A DNA stretch of 40,728 nucleotides from Myxococcales bacterium (GTDB lineage Bacteria > Myxococcota_A > Polyangia > Polyangiales > Polyangiaceae): NCBI GenBank assembly GCA_025351875.1, contig JANXVA010000803.1:1-40728 (forward strand). Direction: 5' to 3'. The notes below the pieces were generated by a model. That model saw only the letters and a program-made list of their open reading frames with translations, had not been told where the DNA came from and did no database searches. The position numbers and the translations under genes are program-made. Of the stretch, positions 6,975 to 16,737 are shown in pieces; within the stretch, counting starts at the first letter, position 1; each line of letters opens with the position of its first letter.

Positions 6975-8897
6975 TCAGGCGGCGCGACGATCCGCGGCCT
7001 CGCCCACCTCGCCCCGCGCGTTCGTCGGCGTCGTCTCGGCCTCCAGCGCGCGCGGCCCGCGGACCACGGCCAGGACCGGCGAAGCGCGCCTGGCCGTCGA
7101 GACCTCGGCGGCGACCTTTGCCGGGCCACCGCGAGCGAAGGCCGCGATGCGTGCCCACGGGACGATGGCCCGTGCGTTCTTGCCCGAGGACCACCCCTCG
7201 AAGCCGTTCGGAGTCCACGTCGTCTCGAGCCACCCGAACCAGAAGGCACCGAACGGAACGTCGCCGTAGAGGACGGAACGGACGGTGAGCGCGAGGAAGC
7301 GGCGAAGACGGAAGAGCAGCGCCACGCGCGTCGTCTGGCCGGCGATGAGCGTGGACTCGGGCGCGAACTTGGTCGGGTTGCCGAAGAGCAGAAGGTCCTT
7401 CGTCACGCCGTAAGCGCACGCGAGGTTGCTGCTCACGATGGTGTACAGCGGGGTCAGCGGGAGGCACATCACGCTGCGCCAGGAGCGCCGGTAGTCTCGC
7501 TCGATCGAGAACGCGACCGCGGTGTAGAGGATGTCCTCGATGACGTGGAACGCGTACCCGAAGAAGAACCCGAGGGCCACGTGGCCGCGCCCGAGGCAAA
7601 CGAACGGGATCACGAAGTAATAGACGAGGATCTTGCCCACGTTCTGGAGCACCAGCGACAGGTGCAGGCTCGTGGGAAAGCCGATCTCCCAGTGAAACCA
7701 GAACGCTCGCGAGAAGCGGCCCGCGCACTCGAAGCGCGACGAGTTCCAGCGGACGCGCTGCACCCAGAGCCCCTTCACGGACGAGGGAGTGAAGGTGTAG
7801 ATGCGTGCCTCGGGCTCGTACATGTGCGAGCGCTCGACCCAGAAGCCGAGAAAGAGCCGCCCCAGCGAGTGGAGCGGGGTGCGCGGCGCGTCGAGGGAGA
7901 GCTTGCCGTTCTTCCAGGTCGCCATGCTCGCGAGGAACGCCATGCAGGTGTCGTCCGAGGCGCCCGTCAGGGCCTCGGCGGCGGGGGGCTCCACGCTGTC
8001 CGAGAACCGCGGGGGCGGCGCGCCCATCCACCATTTCAGCCAGTGCGAGGCGCGGACCGTGCGCAGAAAGGCCATGTAGTACGGCGCCATCACGAGGAGG
8101 TCCGACCAGCAGCAGTAGAGCGCACCGGGCACGCCGATCTGCGGGAACAGCTTCCGGTTGAAGCGCATCATGTTCGAGACCACGAACTCGCGCGCGACCT
8201 GCTGGTAAATCTGCCCTTCGATCGTGAAGAAGGCGCGCCAGCCGCGCCAGATGAGGTCCGGCCGGATCGCGAGCTTGCCGGACACGATCCGGCGCTGGTT
8301 CTTCGTGAGCCAGTGGCGCGTGGCGAGCCGAGCGGCGAGGCGCTCGAGCGCGTGTGGCCCGAGGATGCCGTCACCGTCGATGCTGAAATAGACCTCCGGG
8401 AACGCCGCGAGCGTGCCAGCCGCGACCTCGGCGTTCACGAAGAGAACGCCGGCCTCGACGGCCATCATCTTGCCCTGCCGTCTCTCGGTGCCGGTCAGGC
8501 GCACATGCACGTTCACCGGGTAGGAGCGCCCGGCGATCCACCGGGTGAGCTCGGCATAGAGCTTCGGGTGCTCCGTCCTGCCGTCCACGCTGGCGACGAT
8601 CACGAGCTCGCTCGGATAACCGTTGGTGGCGCAGCTCTCGATGGTCGTCGTGATCGCCTTGAGATCGTCGCCGTCGCGGAGCAGCGACGGGATGATGACG
8701 AGGCCGGTCGGCCGCGAGCCGGGGCCCCCAGGCGTGAAGAACGGCAGGCCGAGCGCCTTTCGCCCGAAGAAGGTGGCGAACAGACCGAGCACATCGGGGC
8801 GCTCGATCGTGAACGTGACCATCACGTGGAGGAAGAAGACAGGCACGACGATCAGAAAAACGTCGAGCGTCCGCAAGCCCCAGACGAAGCCGTCCAT
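6975..8897 (-). CDS. Processive family-2 glycosyltransferase (polysaccharide synthase), copy 2
   Basis: 640 residues, inner membrane. Same architecture as copy 1: an N-terminal membrane segment (about 8-30), a GT2 domain with Asp105 in ASVDG, IDGDG (173-177) instead of the TDADAD of copy 1, GASDDT (312-317), and QRVRW (380-384), then C-terminal membrane segments. The tail FWFGWLETTWTPNGFEGW and the TKFAPESTLI motif are shared with copy 1. The ATG chosen (MDGFVWGLRTLDVF) lies 2 bases after the stop of the upstream HlyD-like gene; longer readings run into that gene and are not credible. The two synthases are clearly paralogous but diverged in the donor-binding region, so they may not make the same polymer (inference). 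Confidence 0.85.
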   Translation of the reverse strand: MDGFVWGLRTLDVFLIVVPVFFLHVMVTFTIERPDVLGLFATFFGRKALGLPFFTPGGPGSRPTGLVIIPSLLRDGDDLKAITTTIESCATNGYPSELVIVASVDGRTEHPKLYAELTRWIAGRSYPVNVHVRLTGTERRQGKMMAVEAGVLFVNAEVAAGTLAAFPEVYFSIDGDGILGPHALERLAARLATRHWLTKNQRRIVSGKLAIRPDLIWRGWRAFFTIEGQIYQQVAREFVVSNMMRFNRKLFPQIGVPGALYCCWSDLLVMAPYYMAFLRTVRASHWLKWWMGAPPPRFSDSVEPPAAEALTGASDDTCMAFLASMATWKNGKLSLDAPRTPLHSLGRLFLGFWVERSHMYEPEARIYTFTPSSVKGLWVQRVRWNSSRFECAGRFSRAFWFHWEIGFPTSLHLSLVLQNVGKILVYYFVIPFVCLGRGHVALGFFFGYAFHVIEDILYTAVAFSIERDYRRSWRSVMCLPLTPLYTIVSSNLACAYGVTKDLLLFGNPTKFAPESTLIAGQTTRVALLFRLRRFLALTVRSVLYGDVPFGAFWFGWLETTWTPNGFEGWSSGKNARAIVPWARIAAFARGGPAKVAAEVSTARRASPVLAVVRGPRALEAETTPTNARGEVGEAADRRAA

Positions 8898-8899
8898 GG

Positions 8900-10003
8900 C
8901 TACTTCGCCGCCACTGGCATGGTCGCGGACGTGCCCTGGGGCCCCTTCTCGAGCCGCACCCGGAGGCTCTTCGACTTCGCCGACTCGTGCCGGCTGAGGT
9001 CGAGAACGGCGTACTGACCGCGGGTCTGCGTCCCCCACGGATCCGGCAGGATGACCTCGCCCGGAACGATCTCGGCGATGCTGCCCACCGCCTTGCAGTG
9101 GAAGAGGCCCCACACGCAGTCGTAGACGACCTCACCGGCGTGCATGCCTTCGATCTGGGTGTAGGGAACGAAGGCGACGTCCATGCTCTTCTCGACGGCG
9201 CGGAAGATCGGACGTCCCTTCAGCTGGGCGCTGATCTCGTCGATCTTCGCGAGCTTGTCGCGGAGGAGCGTGCGCTCGGCGGTCTGCGTGCGCTGTTCGG
9301 CCTCGAGCTTGAGGAGCTCGAGCTCGACGCGGACCATCTGGTCCTCGCGGTTGATCATCTCGGGCATCGGAGCGGCACCGCCGCCGGACGCGAGCGACTG
9401 CTGCGCGAGCATCACCTGCTTCATCTGCATCTCGGCCTGGAGGCGCATCCGCTCGTTCTCGAGCAGGCCCAGCTGCACCTGGCCGACCGACTGCACCTCC
9501 TTGGCGTAGTCGGTGCGCGAGATGAGCCCCGCGTCGAGGTCTGCACGCGCGGCGCGCGAGAACGCGTCTTGCTGCGCGAGCGCCGTGGCCAGGAGGCTCT
9601 TCTGCTCGGCGAGGGTGTGGAGATCCGCCGTGCCCGCGAACGCTTGCCCCGCGTTGACCTTCTTCGTCCAGACGAGCGCATTCTCCGTGCGCGTCTGCAG
9701 CTGCTTCAGCCGGCCGATGGCCTTCTCGCAGGCCGCGAGATTGCTCTCGATGCCCTCGAGCTCTGCGGCGGCCTTGGCGCGCTCGACATAGAGCTCGTTC
9801 AGCTTGATCTTGCTCTGCACGATGAGGTCGTTGTCGGGCGAGAGGATGATGGGTGCGATGAAGGAGTCGGTCGCCGCTCGGTATCCCTCACGGCCTACGT
9901 ACCCGACGCCGGAGACGACGGTGAGCAGGGTGACGAGGGCGAAGATTCTCGTCTTCACCCCGCCCGCGGGCGGCTCTTCGGACACATCGATGTTCGCTTC
10001 CAT
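8900..10003 (-). CDS. HlyD-like membrane-fusion protein of the synthase cassette, copy 2
   Basis: 367 residues, paralogue of the copy in cassette 1. One membrane segment (about 18-40), the shared ATDSFIAPIILSPDNDLI barrel strand, a long coiled coil (about 60-245), then GRPIFRAVEKSMDVAFVPYTQIEG and PGEVILPDPWG. It lies 2 bases from the TolC-like gene upstream and 2 bases from the synthase downstream, so the three are surely co-translated. It is expected to connect the synthase to the outer-membrane component across the periplasm. Two conserved cysteines near the end (YDCVWGLFHCK; YECVLGVFSCT in copy 1) could form a disulfide in both copies. Confidence 0.8.
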   Translation of the reverse strand: MEANIDVSEEPPAGGVKTRIFALVTLLTVVSGVGYVGREGYRAATDSFIAPIILSPDNDLIVQSKIKLNELYVERAKAAAELEGIESNLAACEKAIGRLKQLQTRTENALVWTKKVNAGQAFAGTADLHTLAEQKSLLATALAQQDAFSRAARADLDAGLISRTDYAKEVQSVGQVQLGLLENERMRLQAEMQMKQVMLAQQSLASGGGAAPMPEMINREDQMVRVELELLKLEAEQRTQTAERTLLRDKLAKIDEISAQLKGRPIFRAVEKSMDVAFVPYTQIEGMHAGEVVYDCVWGLFHCKAVGSIAEIVPGEVILPDPWGTQTRGQYAVLDLSRHESAKSKSLRVRLEKGPQGTSATMPVAAK

Positions 10004-10005
10004 GT

Positions 10006-11169
10006 TCAGGTCTCCTCCAGAGTACGGAGCTGCGCGACGAGCTCGGTCAGGTAGGCGCGCTCGGCGTCCGCCGCGATGAGCTCGAGCTCCATGAGCGCGA
10101 GCGCGTGGGCTGCTTTCAAGGCTTCGGAGCTCTCGAGCGCGGCGCGCCCTGCGTTCAGCATCGAGATGCGGGATTCCAGCACCTGGAGCTCACGCTGCGC
10201 CTGCGCCGACGACGCGCGAAGGTTCGACCGGAACGTCGAGATCCGCGAAGCGAGCTCGTGGCGCGACGCCTTCAGCTCGTCTTCGCGCGCGTCCAGGTAT
10301 CGGGACTCGGCGGCGTTGCGCCAGACGCTGCCGAGGTTGTGGGTGAGCGCGACCATCCCGTACCAATCCGAATGGTCGGAGCCGAAGAAGGGCGGGATGT
10401 AGCCGGCCGTGAGGTGGACGCTCCAGCTGTCGAGCGAACGCACATGGGAGGCCTTCCGTTCGTAGCGCATCGCCGTGGTCTCGACCGCGCGCGTGAGGTC
10501 CGCGAGCGTTCCCTTGAAGACCCTCGCGCCGCTGCTCTCGAGGCGCTCCTTGTCACCCACGAGCTGCGCGCGCTGCCGATCGAGGGAGATGGCGCGCGTC
10601 CGTACCTCCTCGACCTGCTGGAGCGTCGTCACCGACGATGCGAACCGCTGCTCGCTCTTGGCCACGAGCGCTTCCCAGCCGGGCCGCCGCGCGTCGAGGA
10701 GCTCGATCTGCTTCTGGAGCGCCGGCGCTCGACCGTACTCCTTTCCCTGGGCGATGATCTCCTCGGCGGTGACCGCGCTCACGTGCTGATCGCAGTCGGC
10801 GTCTCCCAGGTCCAGCACCCGGAACCCCTTGTAGATGTCGAGCGGAGAGACCGACACGCCGCCGCGGATCTGGTACTCGGGACCGACCTGCGAAGGGTCG
10901 ATGGGGTTGGCGCCAGCCTGGAACGCCGTCGGAAGCTTGATGCCGTCGAGGCGGAGAGAGGGCGCGATGAGCAGTGACGCGTCGCTCACGGCGCGCGCAC
11001 GCACCTTGCGGCAGTACGGAGTGTCGTCGGCCCTGGCCGGCGCGACAACGGCGGTGAGAGCGATCGCTGCACCGGCAGCGCAGAGCCGCGCGAGAGCCGT
11101 GTCTCGCCTCGCCCTGCGACGCGACTTCGTCACCTCGGGTTCTCCATCGGCGTACGGAACGCCTGTCAT
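10006..11169 (-). CDS. TolC-like secreted coiled-coil protein of the synthase cassette, copy 2
   Basis: 387 residues from the chosen ATG. A basic SRRRARR stretch, hydrophobic core and APARA give a signal peptide of about 47 residues, similar to the 43 in copy 1. The mature part has C-x-K-V-x-A-R-A near its start in both copies, the SVxxxDIYKGxxVLD motif, and long coiled coils on either side of a short beta segment (WSVHLTAGYIPPFF). A GTG 21 bases upstream is an alternative start with a GAAAGAG stretch 8 bases ahead of it; the ATG was preferred because its signal peptide length matches the paralogue. First gene of the upstream cassette. Outer-membrane role is inferred. Confidence 0.7.
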   Translation of the reverse strand: MTGVPYADGEPEVTKSRRRARRDTALARLCAAGAAIALTAVVAPARADDTPYCRKVRARAVSDASLLIAPSLRLDGIKLPTAFQAGANPIDPSQVGPEYQIRGGVSVSPLDIYKGFRVLDLGDADCDQHVSAVTAEEIIAQGKEYGRAPALQKQIELLDARRPGWEALVAKSEQRFASSVTTLQQVEEVRTRAISLDRQRAQLVGDKERLESSGARVFKGTLADLTRAVETTAMRYERKASHVRSLDSWSVHLTAGYIPPFFGSDHSDWYGMVALTHNLGSVWRNAAESRYLDAREDELKASRHELASRISTFRSNLRASSAQAQRELQVLESRISMLNAGRAALESSEALKAAHALALMELELIAADAERAYLTELVAQLRTLEET

Positions 11170-11195
11170 CGAAGGGGCTCGGTTGGTCACGCCGA

Positions 11196-11232
11196 CGCTC
11201 TTTCACCATCCGTGCCTGTCATCGCGGTGACG
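11196..11232 (-). promoter_or_regulatory. Conserved 37-nt element upstream of cassette 2
   Basis: Same block as upstream of cassette 1: CGTCA-N6-TGACAGGCACG followed by a GATGGTGAAAGAGCG-like end, on the minus strand. It lies in the roughly 260-base divergent region between the TolC-like gene and the GH16 gene. Its conservation, while the surrounding intergenic DNA is unrelated, argues for a functional site. A sigma-54-like reading (GGCACG-N4-GTGAA) is imperfect at -12. Confidence 0.5.
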
Positions 11233-11434
11233 CGCGTGGCCGATGGGAGCTGGAAAACTGCCGATCGAAGCGTCCGGCGTCGACCAACGCCGCGTCATGG
11301 CCATGGCTCGACGACGGCGTACTGACAGCGAGACGATCGCCGCGAAACGCCGGCCATCGGCGGGCATCGATAGAGAAGGCCAGCGACTCCATCCACGTCC
11401 GTGCGCGGGCACGCTCGCTGCAACGACGCCCCGC

Positions 11435-12613
11435 ATGCAGCGACGAACGACGAAACGCCGTCACCGCGCCGTCAGCCAGCCGCGATGGGCCATGCTCGCT
11501 TGCGTCTTCGTGGGCTGCTCTTCGCCGAGCGCCCCCACGCCCGTCGACGCGACCTGGACCTCGAGGCCCACGCCGAGCTCCGCCGCCGACGCTGGGGCGA
11601 GCGTCGACGCCGCCAACCCCGACGACGTGCCCGAGCCGGTCTGCGCGCTGACCGGCGCTCCCGCGAGCACACCGGGTGACGTGCTCGTCTTCAGCGACGA
11701 ATTCGACGGTACGAGCGTCGACACGAAGAAGTGGAACGTCGGTTCGGGCAAGCGCGGCCCCTCCAGTGTCATCAACACCACGTCACCCGCGAACGCGACG
11801 CTCGCCGAGGGAGCGCTCCGCATCCGCGTCGACGACACCTCGACGGACCCGAGGTACCCGTACACGTCGGGCTACATCGAGTCGCTCGGCACGTTCGCCC
11901 GGACCTACGGCAAGGTCGAGTTCCGCGCGCGCTTCCCGTACGCGGCCGGTGTGTGGCACGCGATGTGGGGTCGGGCGTGGTTCGAGTCCTTCCCCGAGAT
12001 CGACATCGAGATCCTCAACACGGCCGCCGTCCCGCGGTCCCAGGTCTACTTCGTCAACCACTGGGCCGCGCCGCCGATCCCCGCCGACCAGCGACGCTCC
12101 TACGTCACGTTCTCGGACACCGACGTCAGCACCTTCCACACGTACACGGTCTCGTGGACGCCGAACCACCTCGAGTGGGCGATGGACGGCGTCACGAAGA
12201 TGCAGACCACCGGGCAAGGCGTCCCGACGAAGCCCGTCTACTGGATCATGAACTCCTGGGTCGGCGGCTGGGCAGGCCCTCCACCGGTCACCACGTTGAT
12301 GCCGGTCACGTTCGAGGTCGACTATTTCCGCGTGTATCGCGTGGACGGTCTCATCGCTGATCCCGAGATCCACCTCGTCAATCCGGCGGATCATTACGCG
12401 CGCACCGATGCGATCCGGGTCGCGGCGGCAAACTTCGACGAGGTCTGCGCACACGTCGAGATGTACGACGGCGGCGCGCTCGTCAACACGACCTCGACCG
12501 CGCCGTATCGCTTCTCGCTCGCGCGGCTCGCGTCGGGACCGCACGCGCTCATGTTCGTCGCGACCGATGGCGCTCGCCGCACGTCGACCACCCTCCAGAC
12601 GCGGATCCAATGA
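11435..12613 (+). CDS. GH16-family glycanase lipoprotein
   Basis: 392 residues. A basic N-terminus and short hydrophobic stretch end in VFVG-Cys28, a weak lipobox, then a Ser/Asp/Ala linker. The GH16 jelly roll runs from about FSDEFDGTSVDTKKW to FEVDYFRVYRV (about 85-300). The active site EIDIE (Glu188 nucleophile, Asp190, Glu192 acid/base) is intact and lacks the extra residue of the bulged laminarinase type, so it is the regular-strand form found in lichenase-like and related enzymes. A C-terminal bacterial Ig-like domain (about 308-390: VNPADHYARTDAIRV...APYRFSLARLASGPHALMFVATD) follows. The stop overlaps the next start (ATGA). Upstream ATG/GTG starts are possible but would lengthen the basic region implausibly. 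Likely trims the exported glycan (inference). Confidence 0.85.
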   Translation: MQRRTTKRRHRAVSQPRWAMLACVFVGCSSPSAPTPVDATWTSRPTPSSAADAGASVDAANPDDVPEPVCALTGAPASTPGDVLVFSDEFDGTSVDTKKWNVGSGKRGPSSVINTTSPANATLAEGALRIRVDDTSTDPRYPYTSGYIESLGTFARTYGKVEFRARFPYAAGVWHAMWGRAWFESFPEIDIEILNTAAVPRSQVYFVNHWAAPPIPADQRRSYVTFSDTDVSTFHTYTVSWTPNHLEWAMDGVTKMQTTGQGVPTKPVYWIMNSWVGGWAGPPPVTTLMPVTFEVDYFRVYRVDGLIADPEIHLVNPADHYARTDAIRVAAANFDEVCAHVEMYDGGALVNTTSTAPYRFSLARLASGPHALMFVATDGARRTSTTLQTRIQ

Positions 12614-14505
12614 GCTCGCGCTCCAGCCTGCGTCCGCTCGGCCTCGCGATCGTGCTCGCCATGGGCGCCTCGGCTGCCTGCGACGCGCCGCAGCCGCGCG
12701 TCGCGGCCTGGGTCGCACCCGCCGCCGCCGCGCCGCCGGAGCCCGAGGCGATGTACCTGGAGATGAACCAGGGCGACATGAAGACCGCGGACGCGCTCCT
12801 CCAGGACCTGTGGCCGGCGCGCGGTCATCCCGACGCGAAGCTCTCGTGGCCGCTGACCTGGACCGAGGATCCGTACGAGGACGCCTACTTCCGCTTCATG
12901 TTCTATTCGCTCCGTCACACCGAGCACCTGCTCTGGGCATTCCAGACGACTCACGATCGGCGCTACCTCGACAAGCTCCTCGGCGTGCTCGACTCGTATG
13001 TCGCCTACGACGCGACGCGCGCGCCCGACATCGACTCCTTCGACAACGCCCACGCCGCGTCTTACCGCGCGATGGTGCTCACGAACGTCTCCTTCAAGCT
13101 CCAGCAGATCGGCGAGCTCTCGCCGACGCTCCAGACCGGCATCCGCGACTCGCTCCAGCGACTCGGCGTGTTCCTCATGCGCCCGAAGAGCTTCGAGGGA
13201 CACGCCAACCACGGCTTCACCGAGGCGGCGGCGCTGCTGGTCGTCGCGCACAATTTCCCCGACCTCGACGGCGCCGCGAGCTGGCGGGCGACGGGCATCG
13301 AGCGGCTCGAGCAGATGCGCGTGACGAACATCGACGCAGACGGCGTCGACATCGAGAACTCGCCTTTCTACCACCTGCTCGTCCTGGGGCTCGTCGCGCA
13401 GATCGGGCACTGGTCCGCGCAGTACGAGCCGGAGATCAGCGAACCGTGGAAGCAGACCGAAAAGGCGATGCTTCGCTACGTCGCGTACGTGACGCAACCC
13501 GACGGGGCGCTGCCCATGCTCGGCGCGACGCAGGCGACCACCGTCCCGAGCCGCGACGCGCGGCTGTTCGGGCCGCTCGCCGCTCTCGACCCCGAATACG
13601 CGTGGGTGTGGTCGGGCGGCAAGGGCGGCACCGCGCCCGCCAAGCGCGCCGAGCTCTTCCCGGTCGCCGGCCTCTTCGTCCTCCGCGCGGAGCCCAAGGC
13701 GTCGCGTCAGACGTTCGTGACGTTCGACTCGGGCTCCTACCGCACCGACCACAGCCACCTCGATGCGCAGAGCGTCACGATCTACTCGGACGGGGTCGCC
13801 CTGTTCCCCGACGGTGGCCTCTGCACCTACGACGTCGGCGCCGAATACGACTATTTTCACGGGACGCGGTCGCACAACACGGTGGTCGTCGACGGCAAGG
13901 ACCAGGGGGTGGGAGACGCGTCGCCCGGCGCCTACGGCGTCACTGGAAAGTCGTCGTGGGCCACGGGCATCAGCAACCTCTACGCGGGCGTCACGCACCG
14001 GCGCACCGTCATCGTCGTCGACCAGAGCCTCGTGCTCGTGACCGACGATCTCACCAGCGACACCGCCCACGACTACACGCAGACCTGGCACGTCGCTCCG
14101 TCGGCTCACACCGCGATGGCCGGCTTCGACGCGAAGGTGACAGACGCTGACGGGGCTCCCATCGGCCTGATTCTCCAGGCCGAGCCCGAGGGCCTGACGG
14201 TGGAGAGCACGCGCGGCGCGAGCGCCCGCATGCAGGGCTGGGTCTCCGAGGTCTACGGCAAGAAGCTCGAGGCCGACGCCATCGAGTACAACCGCCGCGC
14301 GAGGAGCGCGCGCTTCGCCACGCTCATCGCTACGGGCGCTCGTGCCGCGCTCGGCAAGGCTCCGACCATGCGTCAGAGCATCGACCCGGGAACGGGCGAA
14401 CGAACCATCGGCGTGTGCGCGTACGGCGCGGACGACACGATCCGCATCGCTCACGAAGGAACCACCGAAGCCACCGTCACCGTCACCGGCGGCGGGGGCT
14501 GCTGA
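12610..14505 (+). CDS. Heparinase II/III-type polysaccharide lyase lipoprotein
   Basis: 631 residues. Signal with lipobox SAA-Cys24. The N-terminal alpha/alpha toroid (about 50-330) holds GHANHGFTEAAAL (Asn200-His201) and DGVDIENSPFYHLL (Glu249, Tyr254, His255), positions matching the catalytic Asn/His/Tyr area of PL12/15/17-type lyases. The C-terminal beta-sandwich carries TDHSHLDAQS (His381, His383, Asp385) and SHNTVVVDGKDQG (421-433), both hallmarks of the heparinase II/III fold. Known members cleave uronic-acid glycans such as alginate or heparin by beta-elimination. Translationally coupled to the GH16 gene and followed by a UDP-sugar 6-dehydrogenase, which suggests the substrate is an acidic polymer made here. 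Confidence 0.8.
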   Translation: MSSRSSLRPLGLAIVLAMGASAACDAPQPRVAAWVAPAAAAPPEPEAMYLEMNQGDMKTADALLQDLWPARGHPDAKLSWPLTWTEDPYEDAYFRFMFYSLRHTEHLLWAFQTTHDRRYLDKLLGVLDSYVAYDATRAPDIDSFDNAHAASYRAMVLTNVSFKLQQIGELSPTLQTGIRDSLQRLGVFLMRPKSFEGHANHGFTEAAALLVVAHNFPDLDGAASWRATGIERLEQMRVTNIDADGVDIENSPFYHLLVLGLVAQIGHWSAQYEPEISEPWKQTEKAMLRYVAYVTQPDGALPMLGATQATTVPSRDARLFGPLAALDPEYAWVWSGGKGGTAPAKRAELFPVAGLFVLRAEPKASRQTFVTFDSGSYRTDHSHLDAQSVTIYSDGVALFPDGGLCTYDVGAEYDYFHGTRSHNTVVVDGKDQGVGDASPGAYGVTGKSSWATGISNLYAGVTHRRTVIVVDQSLVLVTDDLTSDTAHDYTQTWHVAPSAHTAMAGFDAKVTDADGAPIGLILQAEPEGLTVESTRGASARMQGWVSEVYGKKLEADAIEYNRRARSARFATLIATGARAALGKAPTMRQSIDPGTGERTIGVCAYGADDTIRIAHEGTTEATVTVTGGGGC

Positions 14506-14527
14506 ACCGTCAAGGAGTCGTCACGTC

Positions 14528-15808
<1,281 letters not shown>

Positions 15809-15818
15809 GCAGGCGGTT

Positions 15819-16220
15819 CTATTTGAACGCCGTCCACTTGCCCGCGTAGTTGCCGGAGCATTCCTTCTCCGCCCTCGCGGCGTCGTACGGCGTCGTGCCA
15901 CCGGTCGCGTAGTAGTGCCGCACCTCGGTCGTCGCCAGGGTGCAAGACCCCAGCACCGTGGTGTTCGGGCACTCGCCGCCGACGAACGTGCCTGCCAGCT
16001 TGCGGCAGCTCTCGCGGAGGACGCCCTCGTTCATCTGGAGGTTCGAGCCCGTGTACTCCGAGCACACGCCCATCGCCGTGATGCGGTCGCAGTTGCTCGT
16101 GCGCGACGGCGACGGCGCGAGCGCGTCAGCGCCCGTGCTGGATGCGCCGTCGGTGCGAGAGCAGGAGAACGTTGCGTGCATGGCCACAAGCGCGAATGCG
16201 AACGCCGGACGCGAGATCAT
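15819..16220 (-). CDS. Small cysteine-rich lipoprotein
   Basis: 133 residues. A signal peptide ends near ATFS-Cys20, a loose lipobox, followed by a Ser/Ala linker. The mature part has a regular cysteine pattern (CDRITAMGVCSEY, CRKLAGTF.GGECP, GSCTL) and ends in a YYATGG...ECSGNYAGKW motif. No family recognised with certainty; small lipoproteins with such C..G.C...Y....C...GW endings are familiar from myxobacteria (general impression). It converges on the dehydrogenase gene with 10 bases between the stops. Function unknown. Confidence 0.65.
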   Translation of the reverse strand: MISRPAFAFALVAMHATFSCSRTDGASSTGADALAPSPSRTSNCDRITAMGVCSEYTGSNLQMNEGVLRESCRKLAGTFVGGECPNTTVLGSCTLATTEVRHYYATGGTTPYDAARAEKECSGNYAGKWTAFK

Positions 16221-16397
16221 GTTCGCGAGACTCTACTCGCTCTCACCTCGGGCGAGCAAAACCTGACCAGGGTGTTTGGATGCTCGACGATCCTGTGAGG
16301 GGAGATCGACGCAGCGGATCTCGCGATCATCGTCGATGCGAGACTGTAGGCAACCGCACGATCCGCGCAGGCACGCCGCGAGCATTGACGACCCTCG

Positions 16398-16468
16398 ACA
16401 CTGAAGGCGGCGAGGAGGACGCCTCAACGCTCCCCCTCTCCTCGGCGTCGCTTCGCCGCCTTCAGTGT
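16398..16468. repeat. Long inverted repeat (16-bp perfect arms)
   Basis: Left arm ACACTGAAGGCGGCGA and its exact reverse complement are separated by 39 bases that themselves partly pair (a GACGCC/GGCGTC match). The result would be a long stem-loop or cruciform. It precedes a second hairpin by 36 bases. Confidence 0.7.
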
Positions 16469-16504
16469 TGATGTTCTCCGGACGCGTAGGGGCGTCTCGG
16501 TCCA

Positions 16505-16541
16505 GGCCGTGATCGCCGCTTCAGCCGCGGCGGTCACGGCC
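16505..16541 (+). terminator. Long hairpin followed by a T-rich tail
   Basis: Stem of 15 bp with a single G-T type mismatch (GGCCGTGATCGCCGC arm), 7-base loop, followed on the plus strand by ATTTCTTTG. This looks like an intrinsic terminator, yet no plus-strand gene is visible directly upstream, so an untranslated RNA ending here is possible. Confidence 0.45.
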
Positions 16542-16737
16542 ATTTCTTTGTCCGCGACGACGCCACCCGCAGCCCCATGACCGCCGAGTCCCGGTGGATC
16601 GGACGCGATCCGAGGGCCCTCTCGACGGGTTCTCGCGTACGCGATCGGCGCATGTTTTCCCTCCGAATTGACGTGGGCAGCCGGGAGCTCACCTTGTCCT
16701 ACAAGGGCATGGCTCGTGCAACCGGTACGCTACGGAC

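Larger units (their letters stand above)
16221..16737. other. Gene-free 517-base region with two strong hairpins
   Basis: No credible reading frame is seen. The right half holds two long inverted repeats, listed separately. The promoters of the divergent lipoprotein and protease genes must lie here, but I see no convincing -35/-10 pair. Confidence 0.6.

Noticed and set aside
12394-14454. 686-residue minus-strand open frame
   Set aside because: Antisense to the GH16 and lyase genes; composition (Arg/Val/Glu/Gly) typical of shadows of high-GC coding DNA.
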